From positions 1 to 64,000 of the forward strand of contig NZ_QGMZ01000007.1 in NCBI RefSeq assembly GCF_003173335.1: a DNA stretch of 64,000 nucleotides, given 5' to 3'. The notes beneath the pieces were generated by a model that saw only the letters and a list, made by a program, of their open reading frames with translations, made no database searches and had not been told where the DNA came from. This DNA comes from Methanospirillum stamsii (GTDB taxonomy: Archaea; Halobacteriota; Methanomicrobia; Methanomicrobiales; Methanospirillaceae). Shown piece by piece: positions 33,515 through 42,942 of the stretch. Position 1 is the stretch's first letter. Each line of letters begins with the position of its first letter. Made by a program: the position numbers and the translations under genes.

Positions 33515-34597
33515 ATGGTTGAACTCTCTGACTCTACCCGGCGGCTGGTAATATTTGTAGCGATAGTTCTTGGGGGTTCAATCCTTCTGATCTTTGATAT
33601 TCCTGTTTTATACCTCATGATGGGAGTCATCGGGATTGCCATCGTATTGCTGGTGATTACCGGAACTATCATTCTGTCAGAATTAATCCGCGATCTTCGT
33701 TCATGGCTGAAATCAAGGCCGAAAAAACCTAGAAGAGAAAAACCTGCAAAAGATAAAGGAAAAGAGAAGAAGAAAGGAGAGGGGCTTTTCTCCTCCTTGT
33801 CCGGAAAAATCAAGATGCCCGCTCTTACCCTGCCTTCCCTTAAACTTCCGGAGCGTCCTGCAAAGAGCAAAGACGACAAGAAAAAGGTAAAAGAGGAGAA
33901 GAAAGGAAAAGAGAAGAAGGCGGATGAAAAGCCGGATAAAGGAAGAGGTACTTCTGCTGATGATGAATCTTCTTCATCAGATTCCGGAAAAGATAGTGAT
34001 GTCTCACTTGATTCAGACCTTCTCGATGGCCTTGACCTTGATGACGGTCTGGACCTTGATGCAGAACTCGATTCGGTAAACCCTGAATTTGATAACATCA
34101 GGACTCCATATGGTGATGATTCGCTTGACATCCCCTCTGATTCAGATGTGAAAAAGATGGATATCTCCACCCGTGAGGAAGAGGAAGATATCATTCTTGA
34201 TGATGACCAGGGTCCGGATGAGATAGATGCAATTTACTCCAGTACCATCGATATTGGTTCTGATAGTGGAGGGGATGTCATCTCAAGCATGGAGGGCGGG
34301 GATACGATCAGTTCATCTGATCTCTCCACCTACAGTTCTTCAGACGACAGTCCCTATATGTACGGGCAGGAGGAAGAGGACTCCGGCGGGGAAGAACAAT
34401 TTGAACTGAGCCAGATGAAAGGTGGAAGTGATGATGACCTTATCGCTTCACTCAAGGCTGATATTGAAGACCTGAAAAAACGGGATGATGATGTGCTCCT
34501 GAGAGATCTTAAGGATATTCATGTATCTGCAGAAGAACTTGCAGAAGAACTCCAAGAGGTTATGACCATTATCAACCGAAAAATAAAGAGAAGATAA
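33515..34597 (+). CDS. Acidic membrane-anchored protein between archaellum and chemotaxis genes
   Basis: 360 residues. Two TM helices at about 11-52, a strongly basic Lys/Arg/Pro stretch (about 65-150), a long Asp/Ser/Glu-rich low-complexity region (150-300) and a C-terminal coiled coil (about 305-355, LIASLKADIEDLKKR). It starts three bases after arlJ and 30 bases ahead of cheF. I do not recognise a family. Layout fits a scaffold reaching from the membrane into the cytoplasm between motor and taxis proteins, for example in a polar cap, but that is inference from position and composition. Confidence 0.75.
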   Translation: MVELSDSTRRLVIFVAIVLGGSILLIFDIPVLYLMMGVIGIAIVLLVITGTIILSELIRDLRSWLKSRPKKPRREKPAKDKGKEKKKGEGLFSSLSGKIKMPALTLPSLKLPERPAKSKDDKKKVKEEKKGKEKKADEKPDKGRGTSADDESSSSDSGKDSDVSLDSDLLDGLDLDDGLDLDAELDSVNPEFDNIRTPYGDDSLDIPSDSDVKKMDISTREEEEDIILDDDQGPDEIDAIYSSTIDIGSDSGGDVISSMEGGDTISSSDLSTYSSSDDSPYMYGQEEEDSGGEEQFELSQMKGGSDDDLIASLKADIEDLKKRDDDVLLRDLKDIHVSAEELAEELQEVMTIINRKIKRR

Positions 34598-34627
34598 ATA
34601 ACATAAAAAGATATTTTAAAGGGGAGT

Positions 34628-35449
34628 ATGGCAGAGGTTCCGGCAAAACTGGAAAAGGGCGGGTCATGGGTGACCTCACGCATCGATATCGGAAATGATG
34701 GTATCACCCTGAAAGACCCTTGGAATACCTCAGTTAGCTACCGGAGTATTGTAGACTATCAAAAGCGGGGGCAGATGGTTACGATGATCGTAACCATGCC
34801 TGACAAAACCGAGCGCACGTATAAAATTGCCTCGGTTGACAAAGTACTCACCATTCTTACCCGTAAAATCATCATGGCCTGTAATGCCTACAGGATCATG
34901 GCCCATTTTATGTCGCCGGCAATCAGAGGGGGTGTGCTGGTAACTGATGCAAAATGGGAGAAGGGAGCTATTGCAGTTCTTAAGACGGGTATCTGGTTTG
35001 TCAGCCAGGAAAAACAGATAAGTGTTCCACTAAAAGAAGTTGCAAGTCTTGAGCTTACCAAGCGGGAACTCCAGAAGAAGAAACTTGATGTGATTAAGAT
35101 TGATCATCTTGAAGGTGGTGAAGTAGTAACCAGTTTTATTCTCTGTCCTCTTTCCACACTTCAGGTTCTCTATAACTTCCTTCGTGATGCAACCAAGGAT
35201 ATGGATATGAAGGGCTCTGAGCTTGACCAGCTTGATGCCCAGACCGCCCAGGTTGCTATGCTCATTTACAGCGGGATGGATACAAAATCTATTGAAAATA
35301 TGTTGAATCTCCCACCAGAGGAACTCAACGCTGTATATGAGACTCTTTTAAAATTAAAACTGGTTGATGTTGTCATGGTCAGGAAAGAAGTGCAATTGAC
35401 TCCGAAGGGTGTCAGGTACATTACTGATGCACTCAAACCACCTTCATAG
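34628..35449 (+). CDS. cheF: Archaeal chemotaxis adaptor CheF
   Basis: 273 residues of the DUF439 family that couples phosphorylated CheY to the archaellum. It begins MAEVPAKLEKGGSWVTSRID and has two beta-rich halves (about 10-90 and 95-185) and a winged-helix-like C-terminus (MLIYSGMDTKSIENMLNLP, LTPKGVRYITDA). GGGGAG lies eight bases before the ATG. Located exactly between the motor genes and cheY. Confidence 0.9.
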   Translation: MAEVPAKLEKGGSWVTSRIDIGNDGITLKDPWNTSVSYRSIVDYQKRGQMVTMIVTMPDKTERTYKIASVDKVLTILTRKIIMACNAYRIMAHFMSPAIRGGVLVTDAKWEKGAIAVLKTGIWFVSQEKQISVPLKEVASLELTKRELQKKKLDVIKIDHLEGGEVVTSFILCPLSTLQVLYNFLRDATKDMDMKGSELDQLDAQTAQVAMLIYSGMDTKSIENMLNLPPEELNAVYETLLKLKLVDVVMVRKEVQLTPKGVRYITDALKPPS

Positions 35450-35515
35450 ACCCTGACATTCCACAATCCTTTTACCATTTTGTAGCGTTTAATTCATAGG
35501 AGGAACCGTTCACCC

Positions 35516-35878
35516 ATGGGACGAATCCTGATTGTCGATGATACATTGTTTATGCGAACCTTGCTCAAGAACATCCTCAGCTCTGGAGGACACGAAATTG
35601 TCGGTGAAGCTGAAGATGGTGACATCGGTGTCAATAAGTATCGTGAACTGAAGCCTGACCTTGTTACGATGGATGTTGTCATGCCAAAAATGAATGGCAT
35701 TGAGGCATTAAAGGCAATTAAATCACTTGATGCAAATGCAAAAGTGATCATGTGCACAGCTGTCGGTCAGGAACAGATGGTCAAACTTGCAATAAAAAGT
35801 GGAGCGAGGGGATACATCGTAAAGCCGTTCCAGGCCCCTAAAGTCCTGGAAGAAATTGGAAATGTCCTTGGTGCTTAA
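35516..35878 (+). CDS. cheY: Chemotaxis response regulator CheY
   Basis: 120 residues, a single receiver domain. Acidic pair Asp8-Asp9, phosphorylated Asp53 (VTMDVVMPKMNG), Thr81 (CTAVG) and Lys103 (IVKPFQ) are present. It is phosphorylated by CheA and signals through CheF to the motor switch. AGGAGG at 35498-35503 is a strong ribosome site, 12 bases from ATG. Confidence 0.95.
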   Translation: MGRILIVDDTLFMRTLLKNILSSGGHEIVGEAEDGDIGVNKYRELKPDLVTMDVVMPKMNGIEALKAIKSLDANAKVIMCTAVGQEQMVKLAIKSGARGYIVKPFQAPKVLEEIGNVLGA

Positions 35879-35881
35879 TAC

Positions 35882-36910
35882 ATGATCAGGGTTCTCGTCA
35901 TCGACGATTCACTCTTTATCAGAACTGTAGTGCAGGACATGCTCTCTGATGATCCGGATATCCAGATTGTCGGAGTGGCATCAGACGGACTTGAAGCGTT
36001 GGATAAGATACGGGATTTAAAGCCTGACCTTATCACCCTGGATATTGAAATGCCACGTCTTGATGGTCTTTCAATGCTTGGAAGGAAGAAGGAGATTGAC
36101 AAATTTCCAAAAACCCTCGTGTTAAGTTCGCTTACTTCTGAAGGGGCAGAGATGACCAAGAGGGCAATATCTCTTGGTGCAGATGATTTCATGCTAAAAC
36201 CCCGTGGAATAAAGAATATCCGGGAAATTGGCGGGGAATTGCGGCAAAAAATCAAAAACATCTGTACAATTGCATATATTGAATCCAAACCAATTCAAAA
36301 GGACGTTAATGCCCGGAATATTGTTCTGATTGGTTCATCTGCAGGAGGGCCGCCAATGCTTGATACAATCGTGTCAAAACTGCCGGCCAATCTGAATGCT
36401 GCGGTGATAATTACCCAGCATATGCCAAAAGGCGGATTTACTGCGGCACTTGCGGCGCGTCTGAACCGGATTTCACAGCTTCAGATACGTGAAACAGAAA
36501 ATGGTGACATTTTAAAGAACGGGACAGTACTGGTTTCCCGCGCCGGGTTTCACACGGTTATTTCATCGGTGCTTGACAAGGGTGGCAGCCAGAACGGAAA
36601 GATCATTCTGACAGATTCACCCCCGGTTCATAACGTAAAACCTGCTGTTGACAAGACCTTCGTCTCTGCAGCACAGGTCTTTGGTTCTCACTGCGTTACT
36701 GCAATCCTTTCCGGAATGGGCAACGATGGTGGTGAAGGAACAGAAGCGGTGAAAAAAGCGGGAGGTGTGACCATTGTCTGCAAGGAGGAAGATTGTCTTG
36801 TATATGGGATGGCGCGCTCAGCATTGTCCCGGAACTGTGTTGACCATGTTCTTGCTCTGAAGGCTATCCCTGACAAAATTTCTGAAACAATCCGATCAAT
36901 GAACGGGTGA
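35882..36910 (+). CDS. cheB: Chemotaxis protein-glutamate methylesterase/deamidase CheB
   Basis: 342 residues. Receiver domain (1-125, Asp54) and methylesterase domain (about 145-340) with catalytic Ser in IGSSAGGPP, His in ITQHMPKGG and Asp in SGMGNDGGEG. It demethylates and deamidates chemoreceptors for adaptation. No cheR is in the window, so its counterpart lies elsewhere. Confidence 0.95.
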   Translation: MIRVLVIDDSLFIRTVVQDMLSDDPDIQIVGVASDGLEALDKIRDLKPDLITLDIEMPRLDGLSMLGRKKEIDKFPKTLVLSSLTSEGAEMTKRAISLGADDFMLKPRGIKNIREIGGELRQKIKNICTIAYIESKPIQKDVNARNIVLIGSSAGGPPMLDTIVSKLPANLNAAVIITQHMPKGGFTAALAARLNRISQLQIRETENGDILKNGTVLVSRAGFHTVISSVLDKGGSQNGKIILTDSPPVHNVKPAVDKTFVSAAQVFGSHCVTAILSGMGNDGGEGTEAVKKAGGVTIVCKEEDCLVYGMARSALSRNCVDHVLALKAIPDKISETIRSMNG

Positions 36911-36913
36911 TCT

Positions 36914-39900
36914 ATGTCTGACCTTGATGCATACCGGAGTCTCTATGTTGCTGAATCGAGAGAAAACCTTGAAGGTATTGTAAGTAATCTTCTGATTCTT
37001 GAAAAAGGCACTGACTCTCACGCAATTGATGAAATATTCCGGTCTGCGCATTCGCTCAAGGGCATGTCTGCGTCGATGGGCTTTATGCACATGGAAGAGA
37101 TCTGTCATGCCTTAGAGGATGTCTTTTCTCAAATCCGGAGTCAGAAACTCGATGTTACCCAGTCCCTGGTGGACGATCTGCTTGGTGGGGCTGATGACAT
37201 CGAGCAGATGATCGATGAGATTGAAGCAGGTGGAGATGGTCAGCTTGATCATAAGGATCAGCGGGTAAAAACCCTTAAAAAATGGCTGGTTCAGGAAGGA
37301 GAAGATAAAAAGCCAACTCCTGTCGTCCAGCCAGTAGTGCCTGAACCGGGAATCGCTGAAGAAACCACTGGAGATATGTATGAAGGCCCCTCTTATGAAC
37401 AGGATTTCGGAGAGGGCTGTAGGGATTACACACTTGATATCGTTCTTGCTGATAACGTGGACAATAAAAACCTCCGCGGAATGCTTATCCTTCAAAACCT
37501 TGAATCAATCGGGGAAATAACCAGATTCAGCCCTGAACGGGATATCATCGAGGATGATGAGAATTTTTCCGGAACTATCAGTCTGGTCTTCAGGACCAAT
37601 GCCGGAGAAGAAGCAATAAGGACCATTCTCAACATCTCTGATATCAAGTCGAGTGATGTCACCGGAGTCCCAAAAACCTCCCCTGTCATTCCTACTCCGG
37701 AAATCCCTGAGCCTGCTTTGATTCCTGGGGAAATTCAATCTGAAAAGGGTACCTGTTATGATATACGTATAGAGATCAGTCCTTCAGTTGATTCAAAGAA
37801 TCTGCGTTCAATGTTATTACTCCAGAATCTGGAAGTTCTTGGAAGTATTACAGAAATATCTCCGAAAAGGGATATCATAGAAGATAGTAGTACCTTTGAT
37901 GGCACAATTTCTCTGACTCTTCGATCAGAATCTTCAAAAGATAAAATTGAATCTCTACTCAAAGGTTCTGACGTACGCACCCATTCAATAGCAGTTCAGG
38001 AAAACCTTCCGGTCGGTGATATTACTCCCTCTTTTTCTGTGGAAGGATCGGATGAGGTTTCTCTTTCGAAATTTCGATCTACCACTACTGAAAAGGTCGA
38101 GAAAAAGCGGGAAGTAAAAAACATCAGGGTTGACATCGACCGTCTTGACCACATGATGAACCTGGTTGAGGATCTGGTCATCAACCGGGGAAGACTGGAA
38201 CAGATTGCCCAAGAATATAAGATAAAGGAACTGGATGAGACACTCAACATGGTTGGCAGGTCTGTGTCTGACCTGCAGGTCATGATGATGGATATCCGGA
38301 TGATTCCACTCAACCAGATCTTTAACCGGTTTCCACGAACCGTCCGGGATATTGCTGCAAAGGAAGGAAAAGAAGTAGACTTTGTGGTAGAAGGAGGGGA
38401 TACAGAACTTGACCGGTCAGTTCTTGACGGACTTAATGATCCCCTTCTTCATCTCATCAGGAACGGGCTTGACCATGGCATAGAATCTCCGGAAGTGAGG
38501 GTTGCCAATGGAAAAAACCCGAAAGGAAGATTAAAACTCTCTGCATCCCGGGATAAAGACAACGTAGTCATTGTTATAGAAGATGACGGATGTGGAGTGA
38601 ACGTAGAAAAAATTAAGAAAAAGGCCCTGGAACGAGGACTCGTGAGTGAAGACGTGCTGGCTTCCATGAGTGACCAGGATGCTTATGATCTTCTCTTTCA
38701 ACCCGGATTTTCCACCGCGGATAAAATTACTGATATCAGTGGTCGCGGAGTCGGTCTTGATGTGGTAAAGACCACGATTGCATCACTTCAGGGAACAATA
38801 AAACTTGAATCGTTTCCAGGAGAAGGGAGCCGGTTTGAACTGGTGCTTCCACCAACCATGGCAATTGTCATGGTAATGATGATCCGGATAAACGGAAAAC
38901 GGTGTGCTATTCCTATCACCAACGTCGCCGAGGTTGCAAGTCTTGCAGCATTCCCTATTCAGAATATCGGTAATGGGGAAGGTCTCCTGATGCGTGACGA
39001 GATCATCGTTCTATATCGCCTTGATGACATGTTTGGCCGGTCTAAAAAAGAAGAAGTTATTGTGGTCCTTCAGAATGTTGAAAAGAAAGGGGCTATCATC
39101 GCAGATTTAATAGAGGGTCAGCAGGAAGTTGTGATAAAACCCCTTTCAAAATTTGTCGGGACCTGTGAGGGTGTCAGTGGTGTTACGATACCTGGAGACG
39201 GAGAGGTAGTTCCGGTTCTTGATGTAAAAGCAATACTACGAGAGGGAGGACAAAAAGCCGGTAGAAAGGCTGCTGGCAGTGGAAAAAGGGTGAAAAAAGT
39301 GATCAAAAATGTGGTGACAGATACTGATCTGATGATAAGTGAACAACAGGCGGATGAACTTCGGGAACTGGGTAACATAGGCGCAGCACACGCTGCAACC
39401 ACGCTCTCTACCATTCTAAGTACCATGATCCAGATCCGGGTTCCTGAAATCATTCTGGTCAACCTGGCAAACCTGCGTAATTATCTTGATGACGTCAAAG
39501 CTGCAATGGTTGTTTTCCAGATTCAGGGGCAGATTAAAGGGGATGGGTACCTCATTATCCACATTCCTGAAGATTCGATCATCCGCTTGACCAATATCAT
39601 GATTGGAACCACAGAAACCAATCGCAGCATAGATGACATGGATAGAAGTGCCATCACTGAAATTGGAAATATCATGACCTCCTCATTTCTGGATGCCTGT
39701 GCTACCCTGCTCAGCATTATCATGATACCCTCTCCTCCGTCGATGGTGATTGATATGCCTCATGCAGCATTACAGTCCATCATAGCAACCCAGGAGATCC
39801 GGGAAAATGTTGACCAGGTAGTTCTATTCAGAACCGAACTTACCTGTTCCATGTACGAAATTAAGGCAAATATCATCCTGCTGCCGAGCAAGTCTCTGCT

Positions 39901-39949
39901 TCAGGAGATATTTGCCAGAATGGAAAATGTTATCGCGACAGCAGGCTGA
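36914..39949 (+). CDS. cheA: CheA histidine kinase fused to a CheC phosphatase domain
   Basis: 1011 residues in one uninterrupted frame. P1 phosphotransfer domain with His46 (RSAHSLKG); two tandem homologous domains at about 168-253 and 280-365 in the P2 place; P3 dimerisation about 400-470; P4 ATPase with LIRNGLDHGIE, DDGCGV and GRGVGLDVV; P5 CheW-like about 650-780; then a complete CheC domain at about 802-1011. Both CheC active sites fit D/S-x3-E-x2-N-x22-P (DELRELGNI; SAITEIGNI). The protein thus carries the kinase that charges CheY and the phosphatase that discharges it. Normal CheA lacks the last domain and CheC is normally a separate gene beside cheD. Confidence 0.95.
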   Translation: MSDLDAYRSLYVAESRENLEGIVSNLLILEKGTDSHAIDEIFRSAHSLKGMSASMGFMHMEEICHALEDVFSQIRSQKLDVTQSLVDDLLGGADDIEQMIDEIEAGGDGQLDHKDQRVKTLKKWLVQEGEDKKPTPVVQPVVPEPGIAEETTGDMYEGPSYEQDFGEGCRDYTLDIVLADNVDNKNLRGMLILQNLESIGEITRFSPERDIIEDDENFSGTISLVFRTNAGEEAIRTILNISDIKSSDVTGVPKTSPVIPTPEIPEPALIPGEIQSEKGTCYDIRIEISPSVDSKNLRSMLLLQNLEVLGSITEISPKRDIIEDSSTFDGTISLTLRSESSKDKIESLLKGSDVRTHSIAVQENLPVGDITPSFSVEGSDEVSLSKFRSTTTEKVEKKREVKNIRVDIDRLDHMMNLVEDLVINRGRLEQIAQEYKIKELDETLNMVGRSVSDLQVMMMDIRMIPLNQIFNRFPRTVRDIAAKEGKEVDFVVEGGDTELDRSVLDGLNDPLLHLIRNGLDHGIESPEVRVANGKNPKGRLKLSASRDKDNVVIVIEDDGCGVNVEKIKKKALERGLVSEDVLASMSDQDAYDLLFQPGFSTADKITDISGRGVGLDVVKTTIASLQGTIKLESFPGEGSRFELVLPPTMAIVMVMMIRINGKRCAIPITNVAEVASLAAFPIQNIGNGEGLLMRDEIIVLYRLDDMFGRSKKEEVIVVLQNVEKKGAIIADLIEGQQEVVIKPLSKFVGTCEGVSGVTIPGDGEVVPVLDVKAILREGGQKAGRKAAGSGKRVKKVIKNVVTDTDLMISEQQADELRELGNIGAAHAATTLSTILSTMIQIRVPEIILVNLANLRNYLDDVKAAMVVFQIQGQIKGDGYLIIHIPEDSIIRLTNIMIGTTETNRSIDDMDRSAITEIGNIMTSSFLDACATLLSIIMIPSPPSMVIDMPHAALQSIIATQEIRENVDQVVLFRTELTCSMYEIKANIILLPSKSLLQEIFARMENVIATAG

Positions 39950-39954
39950 ATTGA

Positions 39955-40455
39955 ATGAACGAGACGATTTCTGTCAACGATCAGCGGGAGGTCATCATTA
40001 TCGGAATCGGTGAATGGAGCACCGGCAATTCTGTGATGACTTCAATTGGTCTTGGTTCATGTATCGGCCTCGTAATTCACGATGATACGAAAAAAATCGG
40101 CGGGCTTGCCCATGTTATGCTCCCTAAATCCAGTGGAAAACCGAATGAAAGGGCTGGAAAATATGCGGATACTGCTGTTGAGATACTCATTAAGGAACTG
40201 ACACAAAAGGGCAGCAAAATTTCGAATATGAAAGCCAAACTAGCAGGAGGTGCCTCGATGTTTCAGAACTTTTCCGGCAATCTCAATATCGGGGAACGAA
40301 ATGCTGAGGCATTACGGGCAATTTTAAAAGATCTCTCGATTCCGATAATCCGGGAAGACCTGGGTGGGACTATCGGAAGAACTGTTACTTATTATCCAAA
40401 AGAAAATGGCCGGTATGTTATCAGACAGGCCGATGGAACAACCAGGGAGATATAA
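39955..40455 (+). CDS. cheD: Chemoreceptor glutamine deamidase CheD
   Basis: 166 residues. Catalytic Cys36 ([12 protein letters not shown]) and His53 (LAHVMLPKS), with AGGASMF downstream. It deamidates receptor glutamines and stimulates CheC-type phosphatases. It follows cheA-cheC by five bases, so it remains next to the fused CheC domain. Confidence 0.93.
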   Translation: MNETISVNDQREVIIIGIGEWSTGNSVMTSIGLGSCIGLVIHDDTKKIGGLAHVMLPKSSGKPNERAGKYADTAVEILIKELTQKGSKISNMKAKLAGGASMFQNFSGNLNIGERNAEALRAILKDLSIPIIREDLGGTIGRTVTYYPKENGRYVIRQADGTTREI

Positions 40456-40458
40456 GTT

Positions 40459-42105
40459 TTAGATTCCTGCTGCGGAATCTTCAATAATTTTTTCAAGCAT
40501 CCGGACGATGTCAAGCAGAACCGGAGGATTTGGTAACATGAATATATTCAGGTTTAATTCATGTTCGTCGCATATTAACTCGGTTTTGAAAAATACAACA
40601 TTGTCGTAGAGAATATTACTCTCTTTAATTACCAGGTCAAAGACATTTTGCGGCATATCAAAGATAGTCCGGGGTGGTGAGGGAAGCATGATGATTCCAA
40701 GGAGCTCTGCAGTGCCGTCAAGGAAGGCGGAAACCATGATGTTTCCAATCTCATTAATGGCACTTTCATCCATTTCGTTCAGTGGTCTTTCAGGTTCAAT
40801 CGGGAGACCGAGCATGATACTGGTCATCTGGATGACTGATTCCTGTGGAACATGTAAAATGACATAACCGGCTTTTGCCATCTGCCCTTCCATGGTGAAA
40901 ATCACCATTGCTGACATGCTCTGCTGTATCTGCTGGTTAATGACATCAATATCGACGATGCTTATCTCCGGAACATTCAGCATAATAGGAGTGTTCAGCA
41001 TCGTTGAGAGGGTGGTTGCTGCATGGGATGCACCAATATTCCCGAGTTCCCTGAGAGCGTCTTTCTGATTATCATTCAGTTCGACACGGACTCCTTGTTT
41101 ATCATTTTCGGTCATGGTTCCTGAAAGTGGCGCTGCACCAGTTTGCGGAATGGTGTCTTCCTGTTCTTTTTGATCATCAGCATTCTGACCATCTTCAGGG
41201 ATCTCATCCTTATATTGCATCAGGATACTCATGACCGGATCATCAATCAAAGCTGCCGGGGCTTCCTTTTTATCCTGAGTAGTGATCTCTTCACTGACCG
41301 GTTTTGCGATCTCCTCTTTCTCTTCTTTATCAGAGGAATACTGCGCGAGTATCGACATGACTATGTCGGCATCTGACTGGGGTTTTTCCGGAGCCACCGG
41401 TGGTTTTATGACAGGGATCTCTTTAACCGGTTCTTCTTCATAGAGGTCGGCATCGGCGACTTCTGGCATTTTATCCGGCTTTTTTTGAGTGGGTCCTGTC
41501 ACTTTCCTGTCTGGTTTTTCCATGCCATTATATGCCTGACACCGCTGTAGATGCTCTTTTGCGATTGGGTCTCCGGGAAAAATTCCAAGAGCTTCTTCAA
41601 ATGCCTTAGCTGCCAGTGAATATTCTCCAAGTTCTTCGTATGACTGACCGATTTTTATGAATGGTTCAATAAAATCAGGATGGATGGTGCCTGCAGATTC
41701 AAAATACTGAATAGCTGCATAGAAATTTTTACTCTCCATCTGGAGATTTCCCCACTGCATATATCGTATATATATCTCTTCTTCAGGCCTTGACCGGTAC
41801 TTGGGGCGATACATGTCTGATTTTTGTCCCGGACGTAAAAGGAGGCTTAAATTTTTTCGTGCCACCGGGTTATCCGGATCGATATCAAGGGCCGTGGTAA
41901 AGCATTTCCTGGCATGGGAAAACCGCCTCATCCGGACATATGTGTATCCCAGATTTATTATTGCAGCAACATTCTCCGGATCCTGCGTAAAGGCTTTTCT
42001 GAAAAGAAACGATGCCTGATCAAAATCCTTCCGTTCAAGGGCAGACTCGCCCATCCGGAGTAGATTCCTGACTTCCTTACGTAATGCGGCATCCATGTCA
42101 ATCAT
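40459..42105 (-). CDS. TPR-CheC fusion protein
   Basis: 548 residues. Five or so TPR units at about 15-185 (AIINLGYTYVRMRRFSHARK, PFIKIGQSYEELGEYSLA), an acidic Lys/Glu/Pro linker at 190-330 and a complete CheC domain at about 335-548. Both phosphatase sites are intact: DALRELGNI and SAINEIGNI with Pro 23 residues after each Asn. No receiver or kinase domain. It converges on cheD with stops three bases apart, so it is transcribed separately, from a TATA-like TGTATATAATC at about 42172-42182. It probably dephosphorylates CheY while tethered through the TPR part to another protein. Confidence 0.92.
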   Translation of the reverse strand: MIDMDAALRKEVRNLLRMGESALERKDFDQASFLFRKAFTQDPENVAAIINLGYTYVRMRRFSHARKCFTTALDIDPDNPVARKNLSLLLRPGQKSDMYRPKYRSRPEEEIYIRYMQWGNLQMESKNFYAAIQYFESAGTIHPDFIEPFIKIGQSYEELGEYSLAAKAFEEALGIFPGDPIAKEHLQRCQAYNGMEKPDRKVTGPTQKKPDKMPEVADADLYEEEPVKEIPVIKPPVAPEKPQSDADIVMSILAQYSSDKEEKEEIAKPVSEEITTQDKKEAPAALIDDPVMSILMQYKDEIPEDGQNADDQKEQEDTIPQTGAAPLSGTMTENDKQGVRVELNDNQKDALRELGNIGASHAATTLSTMLNTPIMLNVPEISIVDIDVINQQIQQSMSAMVIFTMEGQMAKAGYVILHVPQESVIQMTSIMLGLPIEPERPLNEMDESAINEIGNIMVSAFLDGTAELLGIIMLPSPPRTIFDMPQNVFDLVIKESNILYDNVVFFKTELICDEHELNLNIFMLPNPPVLLDIVRMLEKIIEDSAAGI

Positions 42106-42211
42106 TGTGGTGTCATTATAACCTGGCGGAAAACCGGGCTATAAGGCTGATACTAGAACTATTCTGTGTATAGATTATATACATTGCTCAATGCGTTTAA
42201 AAAATTACAAT

Positions 42212-42766
42212 TCACATAATGAATATTGCAGCTGCTATGACCGTTGTCCATCTCCCATTCGGGTCTCCCTTGTCTGATGTACAGACATGAGATGTCTTGA
42301 TTATCTTTCCGCTGGCTTTGTATATCTGTTCCCGTTCCTGCCAGGCTGTGTCCGGATCAAATTCTATTCCAAGCGTTGTTGCAAGCATTGTTGCCGCAAG
42401 ATCTTCGGCGTACTCCCCTGCCTGAAGGCTTGTCTCGCCAAATGAATGGTGCTCGGAGAGATATCCATAATGGTTTTTTTCTTCAGGTACTGCGAGACCT
42501 ACGGCTGCACTGACCAGTCTGTTTGGTTCATTCGTATCATTCCTGGCCATAACGGTGTAGATAATTTCACCAGGTTTTACCAGTTTCAATCCTTCTTCAC
42601 GGGTGATTTCAATGCAATTTGGCGGGAAAATGCTTGAGACATTTACCAGGTTGAGCATCTCTATCCCTGCTGAACGAAGAGCAGCCTCAAAAGAAGCAAG
42701 TCTGTCTTTATGCACTCCCACTCCCCAGGTGAAGAAGACCTTCCGCGGAACCATCATTGTATCCAA
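42212..42766 (-). CDS. pdaD: Pyruvoyl-dependent arginine decarboxylase proenzyme
   Basis: 184 residues. It converts arginine to agmatine for polyamine synthesis. The self-cleavage site is the Ser-Ser pair in [13 protein letters not shown] (about residue 44), the second Ser becoming the pyruvoyl group; [20 protein letters not shown] is also typical. Two Met codons three and four positions in are alternative starts. Confidence 0.93.
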   Translation of the reverse strand: MDTMMVPRKVFFTWGVGVHKDRLASFEAALRSAGIEMLNLVNVSSIFPPNCIEITREEGLKLVKPGEIIYTVMARNDTNEPNRLVSAAVGLAVPEEKNHYGYLSEHHSFGETSLQAGEYAEDLAATMLATTLGIEFDPDTAWQEREQIYKASGKIIKTSHVCTSDKGDPNGRWTTVIAAAIFIM

Positions 42767-42902
42767 TTATTAGTTGCTATCCTGCTTAAAAAATACCCGG
42801 ATATCTCACCCTCTCTACAATGGTATGGAAAAAAGAGAGGCGTTATCCGGGAATTATTTTCTGTATGGTATATGAGTGACCGGATGCTTCTCCCTGTCGT
42901 AC

Positions 42903-42911
42903 CTTATAATC
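42903..42911 (+). promoter_or_regulatory. carA: TATA-like element for carA-carB
   Basis: CTTATAATC lies about 32-40 bases ahead of the carA ATG, predicting a short leader of about ten bases. Confidence 0.4.
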
Positions 42912-42942
42912 TTATCATGCTTACTTATATGGGATATTCACC

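Noticed and set aside
39300-39340. Idea that the CheA-CheC junction is a lost stop codon between two genes
   Set aside because: The linker is a natural Lys/Gly-rich spacer, there is no internal ribosome site or ATG at the CheC start, and the second CheC here is also a fusion; still to be confirmed by reads.
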